This document shows, piece after piece, positions 1 through 7,092 of a stretch of DNA of 15,556 nucleotides. The position numbers and the translations under genes are program-made. Under the pieces are notes generated by a model that saw only the letters and a program-made list of their open reading frames with translations, did no database searches and was not told the origin of the DNA. Source of the DNA: Chitinophagaceae bacterium (lineage in GTDB: Bacteria > Bacteroidota > Bacteroidia > Chitinophagales > Chitinophagaceae); NCBI GenBank assembly GCA_021738605.1, contig JAIPBY010000032.1, positions 1 through 15,556 on the forward strand, given 5' to 3'. Position 1 is the stretch's first letter; each line of letters starts with the position of its first letter.

Positions 1-15
1 ATAGGGGTTTTTTTA

Positions 16-46
16 TTTGAAAATCTACAAACAGTTGCTACATTGT
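16..46 (+). promoter_or_regulatory. Possible Bacteroidota-type promoter of the hexarate operon
   Basis: A TTTG at 16-19 and a TACATTGT at 39-46 are separated by 19 bases. This resembles the Bacteroidota housekeeping promoter (TTTG at -33 and TAnnTTTG at -7), but the -7 element matches only in part. It lies about 55 bases upstream of the first gene of the operon. No regulator gene or clear operator palindrome is seen in the 101 bases available, and the upstream region may continue beyond the window. This is a weak call from pattern alone. Confidence 0.22.
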
Positions 47-101
47 CAATACAAGTTCCGGTGCCTTATATTACATCGACGCAATTGCTAAAATCAACAA
101 G

Positions 102-1415
102 ATGATTTCAAATTTACCCAAACATGGACCCCGTATTCGAGAGGTCATCATTACGCCCATTGCCATCACGGATCCGCCCTTGCTCAATGCGGCAGGGCTT
201 CATGCGCCCTATGCGCTGCGCACTGTTATGGAAATCGTAACGGATGATGGCATATCTGGGATCAGTGAAATCCCGGGGAACCTTGCCATCAATGAAGCAT
301 TGGCGTCTGCGGGGGATGTGATCAGGGGAATGGACGTGTTTCATCTTAATCCCATCCGCAGGGCATTGGAGCAACGCTATGGCATTGATGCTGCCGGCGA
401 CAGGGGCCTTGCTCCATGGGACCAGCGAAAGCTGGTGCACATTTTCAGTGCCGTAGAAGTGGCCTGCATGGACATCATTGGAAAAGTTACGTCAAGACCT
501 GTGGTGGATCTTCTGGGTGGCAAAATGCGCGATGCGGTTCCCTTTGCAGCATACCTTTTTTATAAACCTGCCGGTGCCGGTGGAAAACTGGAATTTGGTC
601 TTGACGATCATGCAAAAGGCTGGGATCATGCCCGTCAGGCCGTTGCGCTTGACCCCAATGGAATTGTTGACCAGGCAAAGGCCATGTGCCAACATTTCGG
701 TTTCAAATCCATCAAACTAAAAGCAGGCGTGTTTGAACCGCAGCAAGAGACAGATGCCATCATTGCCCTGCATGAAGCTTTCGGTGATGATGTGCCCCTG
801 CGCATCGATCCCAATGGTGTCTGGCATCCGGAAACTGCTTTGCATTTTGGACGAATCCTCAAACCGCATATTGAATACCTTGAAGACCCGGTTAGGGGGC
901 AGGCAGCAATGGCCGACATACGCAAAGCCCTTGACATCAAGCTGGCAACCAATATGTGCACTACTTCCTTCGAAGAACTGCCCTCCTCTTTCAGGCTGCA
1001 GTCCGAAGACATCATCCTGAGTGATCACCATTTCTGGGGAGGATTGCAGGCTTCCATGCATTTGGCGGCCATTTGCAAGACTTTTGGACGTGAATTGTCG
1101 ATGCATTCTAACAGCCACCTGGGCATCTCCCTGGCAGCAATGGTACACCTGGGCGCAGCCCTTCCCCATTTTGATCATGCATTGGATACCCATTACCCAT
1201 GGCAGTCTGATGAGATCATCCAGGGCGGACGGTTGAGTTTTGAAGATGGATCAGTTGCCGTGCCGAGTGGACCAGGATTGGGTGTTGAATTGGATCGGGA
1301 AGCGCTTGCACAATTGCACCAGAACTACCTGGACTGTGGATTGACCAAACGCGATGATGAAATTGAAATGCAAAAGATCAAAACCGGATGGACCTTCAAG
1401 GCGGTTCGGTTTTAA
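102..1415 (+). CDS. gudD: Glucarate dehydratase (enolase superfamily)
   Basis: This enzyme would dehydrate D-glucarate (and possibly L-idarate) to 5-dehydro-4-deoxy-D-glucarate in the cytoplasm. The 437-residue length is close to the usual size of about 440. The enolase-superfamily machinery is complete. It has a KLK motif with K205 and K207, metal ligands D236 (in RIDPNG), E261 (in YLEDP) and N284 (in ATNM), the D308/H335 dyad (LSDHHFW and SMHSNSH), and N337. The C-terminus carries the glucarate dehydratase-like ending with RDDEIEMQ followed by GWTF. The ATG at 102 is the first in frame, and the mandelate racemase-type N-terminal domain begins at once. The gene heads an operon that also encodes a GntP permease, a galactarate dehydratase and KdgD, which fits the assignment. 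Family membership is firm. Activity on glucarate rather than another diacid is inferred from motifs and context. Confidence 0.9.
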   Translation: MISNLPKHGPRIREVIITPIAITDPPLLNAAGLHAPYALRTVMEIVTDDGISGISEIPGNLAINEALASAGDVIRGMDVFHLNPIRRALEQRYGIDAAGDRGLAPWDQRKLVHIFSAVEVACMDIIGKVTSRPVVDLLGGKMRDAVPFAAYLFYKPAGAGGKLEFGLDDHAKGWDHARQAVALDPNGIVDQAKAMCQHFGFKSIKLKAGVFEPQQETDAIIALHEAFGDDVPLRIDPNGVWHPETALHFGRILKPHIEYLEDPVRGQAAMADIRKALDIKLATNMCTTSFEELPSSFRLQSEDIILSDHHFWGGLQASMHLAAICKTFGRELSMHSNSHLGISLAAMVHLGAALPHFDHALDTHYPWQSDEIIQGGRLSFEDGSVAVPSGPGLGVELDREALAQLHQNYLDCGLTKRDDEIEMQKIKTGWTFKAVRF

Positions 1416-1518
1416 GGCTTCGTTTCTGACTGCTAATTGCCATTGAAGAAATGCATGCACATGGAGAACATGACGTACATTTAAACTGAACAATACTTCA
1501 TTCTTAAATATTCTGATC

Positions 1519-2961
1519 ATGGATCCTATAGTGATTTTGCTGGTTGGCATTTCCGTCATCTTGGTTAGCATCATCCTATTAAAACTTCATCCATTCATTT
1601 CCCTTCTGTTATCTGCAATTGTCGTTGCCATCCTAACGCCTGAATCCAACCTTATTGCCTATTTCATTGCCAAGGGTTTGGGATCTGAGGAAGCGATAAA
1701 AATGTCACACAAGTCGGTTGGGGAAAGGATTGCAGTGGAATTTGGGAATACCTGTACCAAGATCGGAATCCTCATCGCCATGGCAGCCATCATTGGCAAG
1801 AGCATGCTGGAAAGCGGTGCTGCAGAAAAAATCATCCGATCCATGCTGAAAGTACTGGGAACCAGAAACGCTCCATTTGGGTTTGCCCTTAGTAGTTTTT
1901 TTCTTACCATCCCTGTTTTTGTTGATACTGTTATTTTTTTAATGATGCCGTTGGCAAAGGCCATGGCACTTAAGTTGAAAAAAAACTATTTGTTGCTTGC
2001 ACTTTCCGTCATTGCCGGTGCGGTGATGGCCAATTCATATGTTCCACCTTCTCCGGGCCCGCTGTTCCTGGCAAGTGCCATGAATGTATCCGTTGGTCTC
2101 TTGATGGTGTGCGGAATACTGCTTGGTTTGTGTACGATCAGTGTGGGATACGTTATTGCCGTCTACCTCAATAAAAAAATTGAGATCCCCCTTCGTGATG
2201 CGCCAGATGCAAGCATCAAAGACATCACAGCCTTATCCAACAAAGAAGACAAGGACCTTCCCCCCTTAGTGTGGGCAGTGCTCCCTGCCTTGTTTCCGAT
2301 GGTGATGATCTGTATTCGCTCCTATTACGAAGCGTTTAAAACGCCTGGCCAGCCTTTCAGTCAACATGAATGGCTGAATGGTTTGTTTGATGTGGTTCTT
2401 TTTACAGGAGATAAAAACATAGCACTGTTTATAGGCGGTATCATCGCCCTGTTTACCCTCTTGAAGTATGGCAATATGGAAAAGAGTAAAATGACAGCCT
2501 TTGTACAACAGGCGCTGATGAGCGGAGGTGGCATCATCTTAATTACTGCTTCAGGCGGGGCATTTGGCGGGATGCTCCAACAAACAGGAATCAGTCAGCG
2601 CATAGCCGTGCTTTCTGCTGATTTTCAACTTGGCTTGATTCCACTGGCCTTTTTGATCACCATGATTGTTCGTTCTGCACAGGGGTCCGCAACCGTAGCA
2701 TTGATTACGGCATCTGGCATTTTGGCTGGGATGGCGCAGCAATCCAATTTGAGCTTTCATCCGGTATACCTCTGCCTGGCCATTGGAAGTGGTGCAAAAC
2801 TTATTCCATGGATGAATGATGCCGGATTCTGGATCATGTGCCAGACAAGCAACTTTACTGAAACAGAGGCATTGAAAACGATAACCCCCATGCAAAGCAT
2901 CATGGGCATCACCGGACTTTTGCTCACCATGCTGGCCGCATGGTTGTTCCCCATGATTTAA
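1519..2961 (+). CDS. GntP-family sugar-acid:H+ symporter
   Basis: This is an inner-membrane permease of 480 residues with many hydrophobic segments; family members are about 440-460 residues. Recognisable GntP signatures are LKLHPFISLLL near the N-terminus, an IPVFVDTVIFLMMPLA segment, YVPPSPGPLFLA, SGGGIILITASGGAFG, and QGSATVALITASG. The C-terminal part has GSGAKLIPWMNDAGFW. Known family members import gluconate, ketogluconate and related acids by proton symport. Lying between two diacid dehydratase genes, this one probably imports glucarate and/or galactarate, but substrate cannot be read from sequence. It follows the dehydratase gene by about 100 bases and precedes the galactarate dehydratase gene by 16, so it should be co-transcribed. 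No terminator-like hairpin is visible in the 103-base gap before it. Confidence 0.88.
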   Translation: MDPIVILLVGISVILVSIILLKLHPFISLLLSAIVVAILTPESNLIAYFIAKGLGSEEAIKMSHKSVGERIAVEFGNTCTKIGILIAMAAIIGKSMLESGAAEKIIRSMLKVLGTRNAPFGFALSSFFLTIPVFVDTVIFLMMPLAKAMALKLKKNYLLLALSVIAGAVMANSYVPPSPGPLFLASAMNVSVGLLMVCGILLGLCTISVGYVIAVYLNKKIEIPLRDAPDASIKDITALSNKEDKDLPPLVWAVLPALFPMVMICIRSYYEAFKTPGQPFSQHEWLNGLFDVVLFTGDKNIALFIGGIIALFTLLKYGNMEKSKMTAFVQQALMSGGGIILITASGGAFGGMLQQTGISQRIAVLSADFQLGLIPLAFLITMIVRSAQGSATVALITASGILAGMAQQSNLSFHPVYLCLAIGSGAKLIPWMNDAGFWIMCQTSNFTETEALKTITPMQSIMGITGLLLTMLAAWLFPMI

Positions 2962-2977
2962 CCATTTGCAAAAATAA

Positions 2978-4498
2978 ATGAATAACCCCGCGATAATTAG
3001 GATCAATCCTCTTGATAATGTTGCCATTGCTACAGCGATTGGCGGTATTGGGAAGGGTGATAGTGTAGTATCAGGAATTGTGGCCATTGAAGATATTCCC
3101 ATGGCGCACAAGATTGCATTGTGCGATGTTCATCCAGGCGATTCCATCATCCGCTATGGTTACAAGATCGGAACAGCGAATCGCTTTATTCCCGTTGGAT
3201 CCTGGGTACAGGAGCAGATGCTCGAAACGCCTGAAGCGCCTTCATTAGACGAAATAAAATATTCAGCCCCCATACCCAATCCTGTTGAACAACTGCAGGG
3301 ATTCACATTTGAGGGATACAGAAATGAAGATGGTTCCGTTGGTACAAAAAACATCTTGGGCATCAGCATGAGTGTTCATTGTGTTGCGGGATTTGCCAAC
3401 CACATCATCACCAGGATCAAGAATGAATTGCTTCCCTCTTATCCCAACGTAGACGATGCAATAGCCCTCAGCCATACCTATGGTTGCGGTATTGCCATCA
3501 ACGCCCCTGCAGCCATCATCCCCATTCGGACCCTTCATAACCTTGCAAGAAATCCCAACCTTGGTGGTGAGATCCTGGTGCTTGCACTGGGTTGCGAAAA
3601 ACTTCGTCCTGAAAAAATTACCGGCGAAGAAGCTGAAAGCGATATACTCTATATGCAGGATGAGTCGCTTACTGGTTTTGAGGAGATGATGCAGGCTGCC
3701 CTGCAAATGGCAGAAAGACATTTGAAAAAACTCAATGCGAGAAAAAGAGAAACATGCCCCATCTCTGATTTGATTGTAGGAATGCAATGCGGAGGCAGTG
3801 ATGCCTTTTCCGGCATTTCCGGAAATCCTGTTGCAGGCTTTGCCGCTGACCTGATTGTTAGGGCAGGCGGAACTGTATTGTTTTCTGAAGTAACCGAAGT
3901 CAGGGATGCTGTCGAACAGCTGGTAGCAAGAGCAGCTGATGAAGAAGTGGCGGCAAAGTTGATCAATGAAATGAAATGGTATGATGATTACCTCGGTCGG
4001 GGAAATGCTGACCGCGCAGCGAATACCACACCAGGAAACAAAAAGGGCGGACTGAGCAACATCGTGGAAAAAGCTTTGGGCTCGGTTGTGAAATCAGGAA
4101 GCATGCCGATTGTGGATGTTGTTTCACCAGGAGACCGAATCAAAAAAAAGGGACTGCAATTCGTGGCTACACCGGCCAGTGATTTTGTTTGTGGCACATT
4201 GCAGCTGGCAGCCGGGATGAACCTGCATGTATTCATTACAGGGAGGGGAACGCCTTATGGGCTGGCCATGGTACCTGTGATCAAAATAAGCAGCAATACA
4301 AAACTTGCGAGCCGCTGGCATGATTTGATTGATTTCGATGCAGGGCCTGTTGCATCTGGCGAAAAAACGATCGAAGCAATGGGCTGGGAACTGTTTCAAC
4401 TCATGCTCGACATCGCCAGTGGCAAAAAAAAGGTAGCCACAGATGTATTGGGTTTGTACAATGAATTAGCTTTATTCAATCCAGGTCCTTTGACCTGA
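2978..4498 (+). CDS. garD: Galactarate dehydratase (GarD/UxaA family)
   Basis: This enzyme would dehydrate galactarate (mucate) to 5-dehydro-4-deoxy-D-glucarate. Its 506 residues compare with about 510-525 for GarD proteins. An N-terminal SAF-like domain (roughly residues 5-80) is followed by the UxaA/GarD catalytic region. That region starts with FEGYRNEDGSVGTKN (111-125), then a PNVDDAIALSHTYGCG block (C170), GCEKL (C206) and QCGGSDAFSG (from C271). The phrase YPNVDDAIALSHTYGCGIAI, followed by PIRTLHNLARNPN, resembles GarD more than altronate dehydratase. The family uses a divalent metal ion. The start is 16 bases after the permease stop, and kdgD follows 22 bases after its own stop, so an operon is clear. 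Altronate dehydratase (UxaA) is the main alternative. The presence of KdgD, which consumes the GarD product, argues for GarD. Confidence 0.87.
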   Translation: MNNPAIIRINPLDNVAIATAIGGIGKGDSVVSGIVAIEDIPMAHKIALCDVHPGDSIIRYGYKIGTANRFIPVGSWVQEQMLETPEAPSLDEIKYSAPIPNPVEQLQGFTFEGYRNEDGSVGTKNILGISMSVHCVAGFANHIITRIKNELLPSYPNVDDAIALSHTYGCGIAINAPAAIIPIRTLHNLARNPNLGGEILVLALGCEKLRPEKITGEEAESDILYMQDESLTGFEEMMQAALQMAERHLKKLNARKRETCPISDLIVGMQCGGSDAFSGISGNPVAGFAADLIVRAGGTVLFSEVTEVRDAVEQLVARAADEEVAAKLINEMKWYDDYLGRGNADRAANTTPGNKKGGLSNIVEKALGSVVKSGSMPIVDVVSPGDRIKKKGLQFVATPASDFVCGTLQLAAGMNLHVFITGRGTPYGLAMVPVIKISSNTKLASRWHDLIDFDAGPVASGEKTIEAMGWELFQLMLDIASGKKKVATDVLGLYNELALFNPGPLT

Positions 4499-4520
4499 TC
4501 AACACCATAATTTATTCAAC

Positions 4521-5426
4521 ATGGAACTAAGTAAAATCAAAGATTCGCTGCAAAATGGATTGTTGTCATTCCCCATTACAGATTTTGACGCAGCAGGGAA
4601 ACTGAATGAGAGCAGCTACAAGGCAAGACTGGAGTGGTTCATGGAGCATGATATTTCTTCCATCTTTGTTGCAGGAGGAACAGGTGAATTTTTTTCAATT
4701 GACAGCCAGGAATATGAGCTCATCGTAAATGTATCGGTGGCAACTGTAAAAGACAGGGTTCCATTGATCAGTTCAACCGGAAAAAGTGTTGCAGAGGGAA
4801 TCCAACTGGCTGCGATTGCCGAAAAAGCAGGCGTGAATGCGTTGTTGCTTTTCCCTCCCTATTTGACAGAATGTCCGCAGTATGGTGTTTTTGAATATGC
4901 CCGTGCCATCATCAACAGTACCAGCCTTCCTGTCATTTATTATAACCGAGCCAATGGCACGTTGAATGCATCTTTCATTGAAAAGCTTGCCCATGCCTGT
5001 CCTAATTTGATTGGCCTGAAAGATGGTACTGGCAACATTCAGGAACTCAATGATACCATCAAGACTGTTGGAAACCGGTTGATTTATATTGGAGGAGTAC
5101 CCACCGCAGAAATTGTTGCCGAGGCCTATTTGTCGATTGGTGTGAACACCTATTCTTCTGCCGCCTTCAATTTTGTTCCGGAGTTGGCCAACAAGTATTA
5201 CAAGGCGTTAAGAAGCGGAGATAAAAGCACGGTTGAAAAAATTTTAAAGGACTTCTTTATCCCCCTGGTACGGATGAGGAACAGAAAAAATGGATACGCC
5301 GTCAGTTTGATCAAGGCGGGTGCCGAGATCATTGGCAGATCAGCAGGAAATGTTCGCCCTCCGTTGAGCATGCCTACAGAAAGTGAGTATGCAGAACTGA
5401 AAGCGTTGATTGATGCTAATGCTTAG
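4521..5426 (+). CDS. kdgD: 5-dehydro-4-deoxyglucarate dehydratase (KdgD)
   Basis: This DHDPS/NAL-family class I enzyme would convert 5-dehydro-4-deoxy-D-glucarate to 2-oxoglutarate semialdehyde with loss of CO2 and water. Its 301 residues match the roughly 303 typical of KdgD. Visible are FPITDFD near residue 17, AGGTGEFF (51-58), VIYYNRANG with the proton-relay tyrosine Y141, and the Schiff-base lysine K167 in LIGLKDGTGN. The FPITDF, GEFF and YNRANG variants separate KdgD from dihydrodipicolinate synthase and N-acetylneuraminate lyase. It closes the operon and consumes the shared product of the two upstream dehydratases. No 2-oxoglutarate semialdehyde dehydrogenase gene follows, so that step must be encoded elsewhere. 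The stop lies 18 bases from the convergent hipT stop, with no clear terminator between. Confidence 0.92.
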   Translation: MELSKIKDSLQNGLLSFPITDFDAAGKLNESSYKARLEWFMEHDISSIFVAGGTGEFFSIDSQEYELIVNVSVATVKDRVPLISSTGKSVAEGIQLAAIAEKAGVNALLLFPPYLTECPQYGVFEYARAIINSTSLPVIYYNRANGTLNASFIEKLAHACPNLIGLKDGTGNIQELNDTIKTVGNRLIYIGGVPTAEIVAEAYLSIGVNTYSSAAFNFVPELANKYYKALRSGDKSTVEKILKDFFIPLVRMRNRKNGYAVSLIKAGAEIIGRSAGNVRPPLSMPTESEYAELKALIDANA

Positions 5427-5444
5427 TTATGCAGTTAAGAAATT

Positions 5445-6419
5445 TTAAAACCTACGAATCCTCTCCATGAAATTATCATGATATTGTTGTTTAGCACCCA
5501 ATGATAAAAGCGAATTGTTTATGTACTCAACTACATCAGCTTTTTTTTCTAAAAACCCGTCGATTATTCTCAGGTATCTCACTTCAACGATTCCAAGCTT
5601 TTGGGCCAATGCTACAAACTCTCTTCTGCCATAATGCCCATAGGTGGCATAATCTGCTGATTCATGGTCGTTTTCGAACAAATGAAGGGCAGTATCAGAT
5701 TCTCCCGGTGTATGAATGATGGTAGACATCAAATCATAAGCAGGAGACAATTCGAGTTCACCGGAATCATTCCTGATCAATGAGAAATTCTTTAAGTGCG
5801 CATCGCCATTGGAAAAAAAATAATTAAAAATCACCGTTTTAAAAAAGCTTTCAATGGCTACCATTGAAGCTGGTACATGCTTCTTTAGCAATTTTCCTAT
5901 GTCCAGATAACTTCCTTCATATTTGTAAGACTCCCCATATGTTTCTTTGGTTCTATTGGTAATTTGTGCGAAATCCTCCTGGATATATTTTGTTCCATCC
6001 GTTTTTACATCAAATCTTTTTGTCAAGTATGCCGGAGTGCCATCTTTGAAATAAATCAAAGCATTGTGGGCCGCTTTGATCTTAAAAATCTTAGCGGCAA
6101 TTTGCATGGTCAAATGCTCATTCTCTGGCGCATCTTCCATTGATACCAAGTGGTCTGCAGAAGGCATTGGCTTTAAAATATACTGGCCATTTTTTTCACA
6201 TAATTCAAGTTTGTTCCCAACCAACCTGAGTGAATACTTTAACTGTACGCCTGAAATGGAGAGTCTTTTTGTATGTTCATTGTACATTGAAATGTTCTCA
6301 GGCTTGGGTTTGTCAAGGTCCAATACAGGCGATACCTGATTACCTCCAAACAGCTTTTTTCTGCAGGACAAGCAATATTCTTTTTTTTGGATTTTTTTAT
6401 AACATCCCAGACAAATCAT
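5445..6419 (-). CDS. hipT: HipT-like serine/threonine kinase toxin with N-terminal Cys4 motif
   Basis: This 324-residue HipA-type kinase lacks the HipA N-subdomain 1, which is encoded separately by the gene just upstream. Residues 1-20 carry two CxxC pairs (C3/C6 and C16/C19), suggesting a small zinc knuckle. The Gly-rich loop region reads LSISGVQLK, with S54 and S56 forming the SxS motif known as the autophosphorylation pair in E. coli HipT. The kinase core has NGDAHLKN (catalytic D206, N211) and AYDLMS (metal-binding D229). It should phosphorylate a cytoplasmic target; E. coli HipT targets tryptophanyl-tRNA synthetase, but the target here is unknown. The ATG lies inside the end of hipS, giving a 23-base overlap that suggests translational coupling. 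Catalytic residues look intact, so the toxin is probably functional. Antitoxin partners are inferred from gene order. Confidence 0.86.
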   Translation of the reverse strand: MICLGCYKKIQKKEYCLSCRKKLFGGNQVSPVLDLDKPKPENISMYNEHTKRLSISGVQLKYSLRLVGNKLELCEKNGQYILKPMPSADHLVSMEDAPENEHLTMQIAAKIFKIKAAHNALIYFKDGTPAYLTKRFDVKTDGTKYIQEDFAQITNRTKETYGESYKYEGSYLDIGKLLKKHVPASMVAIESFFKTVIFNYFFSNGDAHLKNFSLIRNDSGELELSPAYDLMSTIIHTPGESDTALHLFENDHESADYATYGHYGRREFVALAQKLGIVEVRYLRIIDGFLEKKADVVEYINNSLLSLGAKQQYHDNFMERIRRF

Positions 6420-6738
6420 CTTTCAAAGGTTTTACAGTAATTGATCCAATATTATCATCCTGTGCCGTCAGAAGTAGTCTGCCAAAATGATCATTCTCAT
6501 CTATTTTCAATAACCTGCATTGAATATTCTTGTTTACACCCTCTGATAACAAACCAAAAAAGAATGCGAACAGTGTATTGGACGCATGCACTTTACCAGT
6601 CCTGGGAAGCGTTAAGCTTATGGATGGATTGTTTTCATTTTGCAAATAGCTATCAGCATATTCAAACAAATAGGTAACATCATTCCGCTTTTCCAAGATG
6701 CCAGCCAGCACTCCATTGTTGTATACTCCAGCTTTCAT
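6397..6738 (-). CDS. hipS: HipS-like antitoxin (HipA N-subdomain 1 as a separate protein)
   Basis: This 113-residue protein matches the HipA N-terminal subdomain 1 (Couple_hipA type). It opens with KAGVYNNGVLAGIL and a YADSYL strand, then LPRTGKV and the LFAFFFGLLSEG helix. The C-terminal stretch, DHFGRLLLTAQDD with GSITV, matches the end of that subdomain. In the known HipBST system of enteropathogenic E. coli, the equivalent protein HipS neutralises the HipT kinase. Its ATG overlaps the hipB stop in an ATGA arrangement (6735-6738), and its last 23 bases overlap hipT, so all three are one transcript. The split is unlikely to be a frameshifted HipA: the kinase has its own start and a Cys-rich N-terminus, and this protein ends where the subdomain ends. 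Confidence 0.82.
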   Translation of the reverse strand: MKAGVYNNGVLAGILEKRNDVTYLFEYADSYLQNENNPSISLTLPRTGKVHASNTLFAFFFGLLSEGVNKNIQCRLLKIDENDHFGRLLLTAQDDNIGSITVKPLKDDLSGML

Positions 6739-6947
6739 TGGTTCATTGTTTTGATGTGAACAGATATGGCCAAGCCCAGCACATCCAAGATCCTGTTGAG
6801 CGTATTTAAAGTAGGATTTCTGGTGCCCAGTTCTATTTCTGAGACAGACTTGAAGGTAATGCCCGCCATCTCCGCAAGATCATTCTGCGTCAAGTTGAGA
6901 TACACCCTTCTTTCGTGAATTAACGCTCCTATTTTATTGCTATTCAT
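6735..6947 (-). CDS. hipB: HipB-like XRE/Cro-type HTH antitoxin and repressor
   Basis: This 70-residue DNA-binding protein has a Cro/C1-type helix-turn-helix. The segment LTQNDLAEMAGITFKSVSEI (residues 19-38) forms the two recognition helices, followed by ELGTRNPTLNTLNRILDVLG, typical of HipB proteins. The C-terminal tail is short. As the first gene of the operon it should autorepress transcription by binding the repeated near-palindromes directly upstream, one of which touches the start codon. It may also take part in kinase neutralisation. The stop overlaps the hipS start by four bases. The ATG at 6945-6947 is the only sensible start, because an AT-rich non-coding stretch lies upstream. Confidence 0.88.
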   Translation of the reverse strand: MNSNKIGALIHERRVYLNLTQNDLAEMAGITFKSVSEIELGTRNPTLNTLNRILDVLGLAISVHIKTMNQ

Positions 6948-6964
6948 TAGAAATATAATTCTTA
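6947..6964. promoter_or_regulatory. Putative HipB operator, proximal copy
   Basis: TTAGAAATATAATTCT at 6947-6962 recurs exactly at 7007-7022. Its core AGAAATATAATTCT is a near-perfect palindrome, matching its reverse complement at 12 of 14 positions. This copy starts at the A of the hipB start codon and covers the ribosome-binding zone, so occupancy could also block translation initiation or elongation by RNA polymerase. HipB binding is inferred from position and symmetry. Confidence 0.6.
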
Positions 6965-7006
6965 TTTCAATGAAATTAATGATTTTATCCGTTTATTGGA
7001 ACATAT

Positions 7007-7024
7007 TTAGAAATATAATTCTAA
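7007..7024. promoter_or_regulatory. Putative HipB operator, distal copy
   Basis: TTAGAAATATAATTCTAA is an 18-base imperfect palindrome, matching its reverse complement at 16 of 18 positions. It shares 16 consecutive bases with the proximal copy exactly 60 bases away. The AT-rich stretch between the two copies would contain the hip promoter. Paired operators bridged by a HipB dimer complex are known for hip loci. Use of this pair by the local HipB is inferred. Confidence 0.6.
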
Positions 7025-7092
7025 TTTAAGAAACGATGTTTTTGAATGATTGCTTCCTAGAAAATTGAGGCATTGTGTTGGTTTCTTTGATT

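Noticed and set aside
717..1193. Antisense reading frame of 158 codons inside the glucarate dehydratase gene, and similar long antisense frames at 2551-3111 and 3263-3787
   Set aside because: They overlap well-supported genes completely or nearly so, have no recognisable domains, and are explained as by-products of coding sequence on the other strand.
1416..1518. Terminator or second promoter between gudD and the permease gene
   Set aside because: No stable hairpin with a T-run and no convincing TTTG/TAnnTTTG pair could be found in this gap.
2978..4498. Altronate dehydratase UxaA
   Set aside because: It is related, but the motif wording is closer to GarD and the neighbouring KdgD uses the GarD product rather than KDG. 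It stays as a lesser alternative.
4521..5426. Dihydrodipicolinate synthase or N-acetylneuraminate lyase
   Set aside because: It belongs to the same superfamily, but the FPITDF, GGTGEFF and YNRANG variants and the operon with two hexarate dehydratases indicate KdgD.
5445..6738. HipS and HipT as a single HipA broken by a frameshift
   Set aside because: The small protein ends naturally after its subdomain. The kinase has its own ATG and an N-terminal Cys-rich segment not found in HipA, and the gene order fits HipBST.
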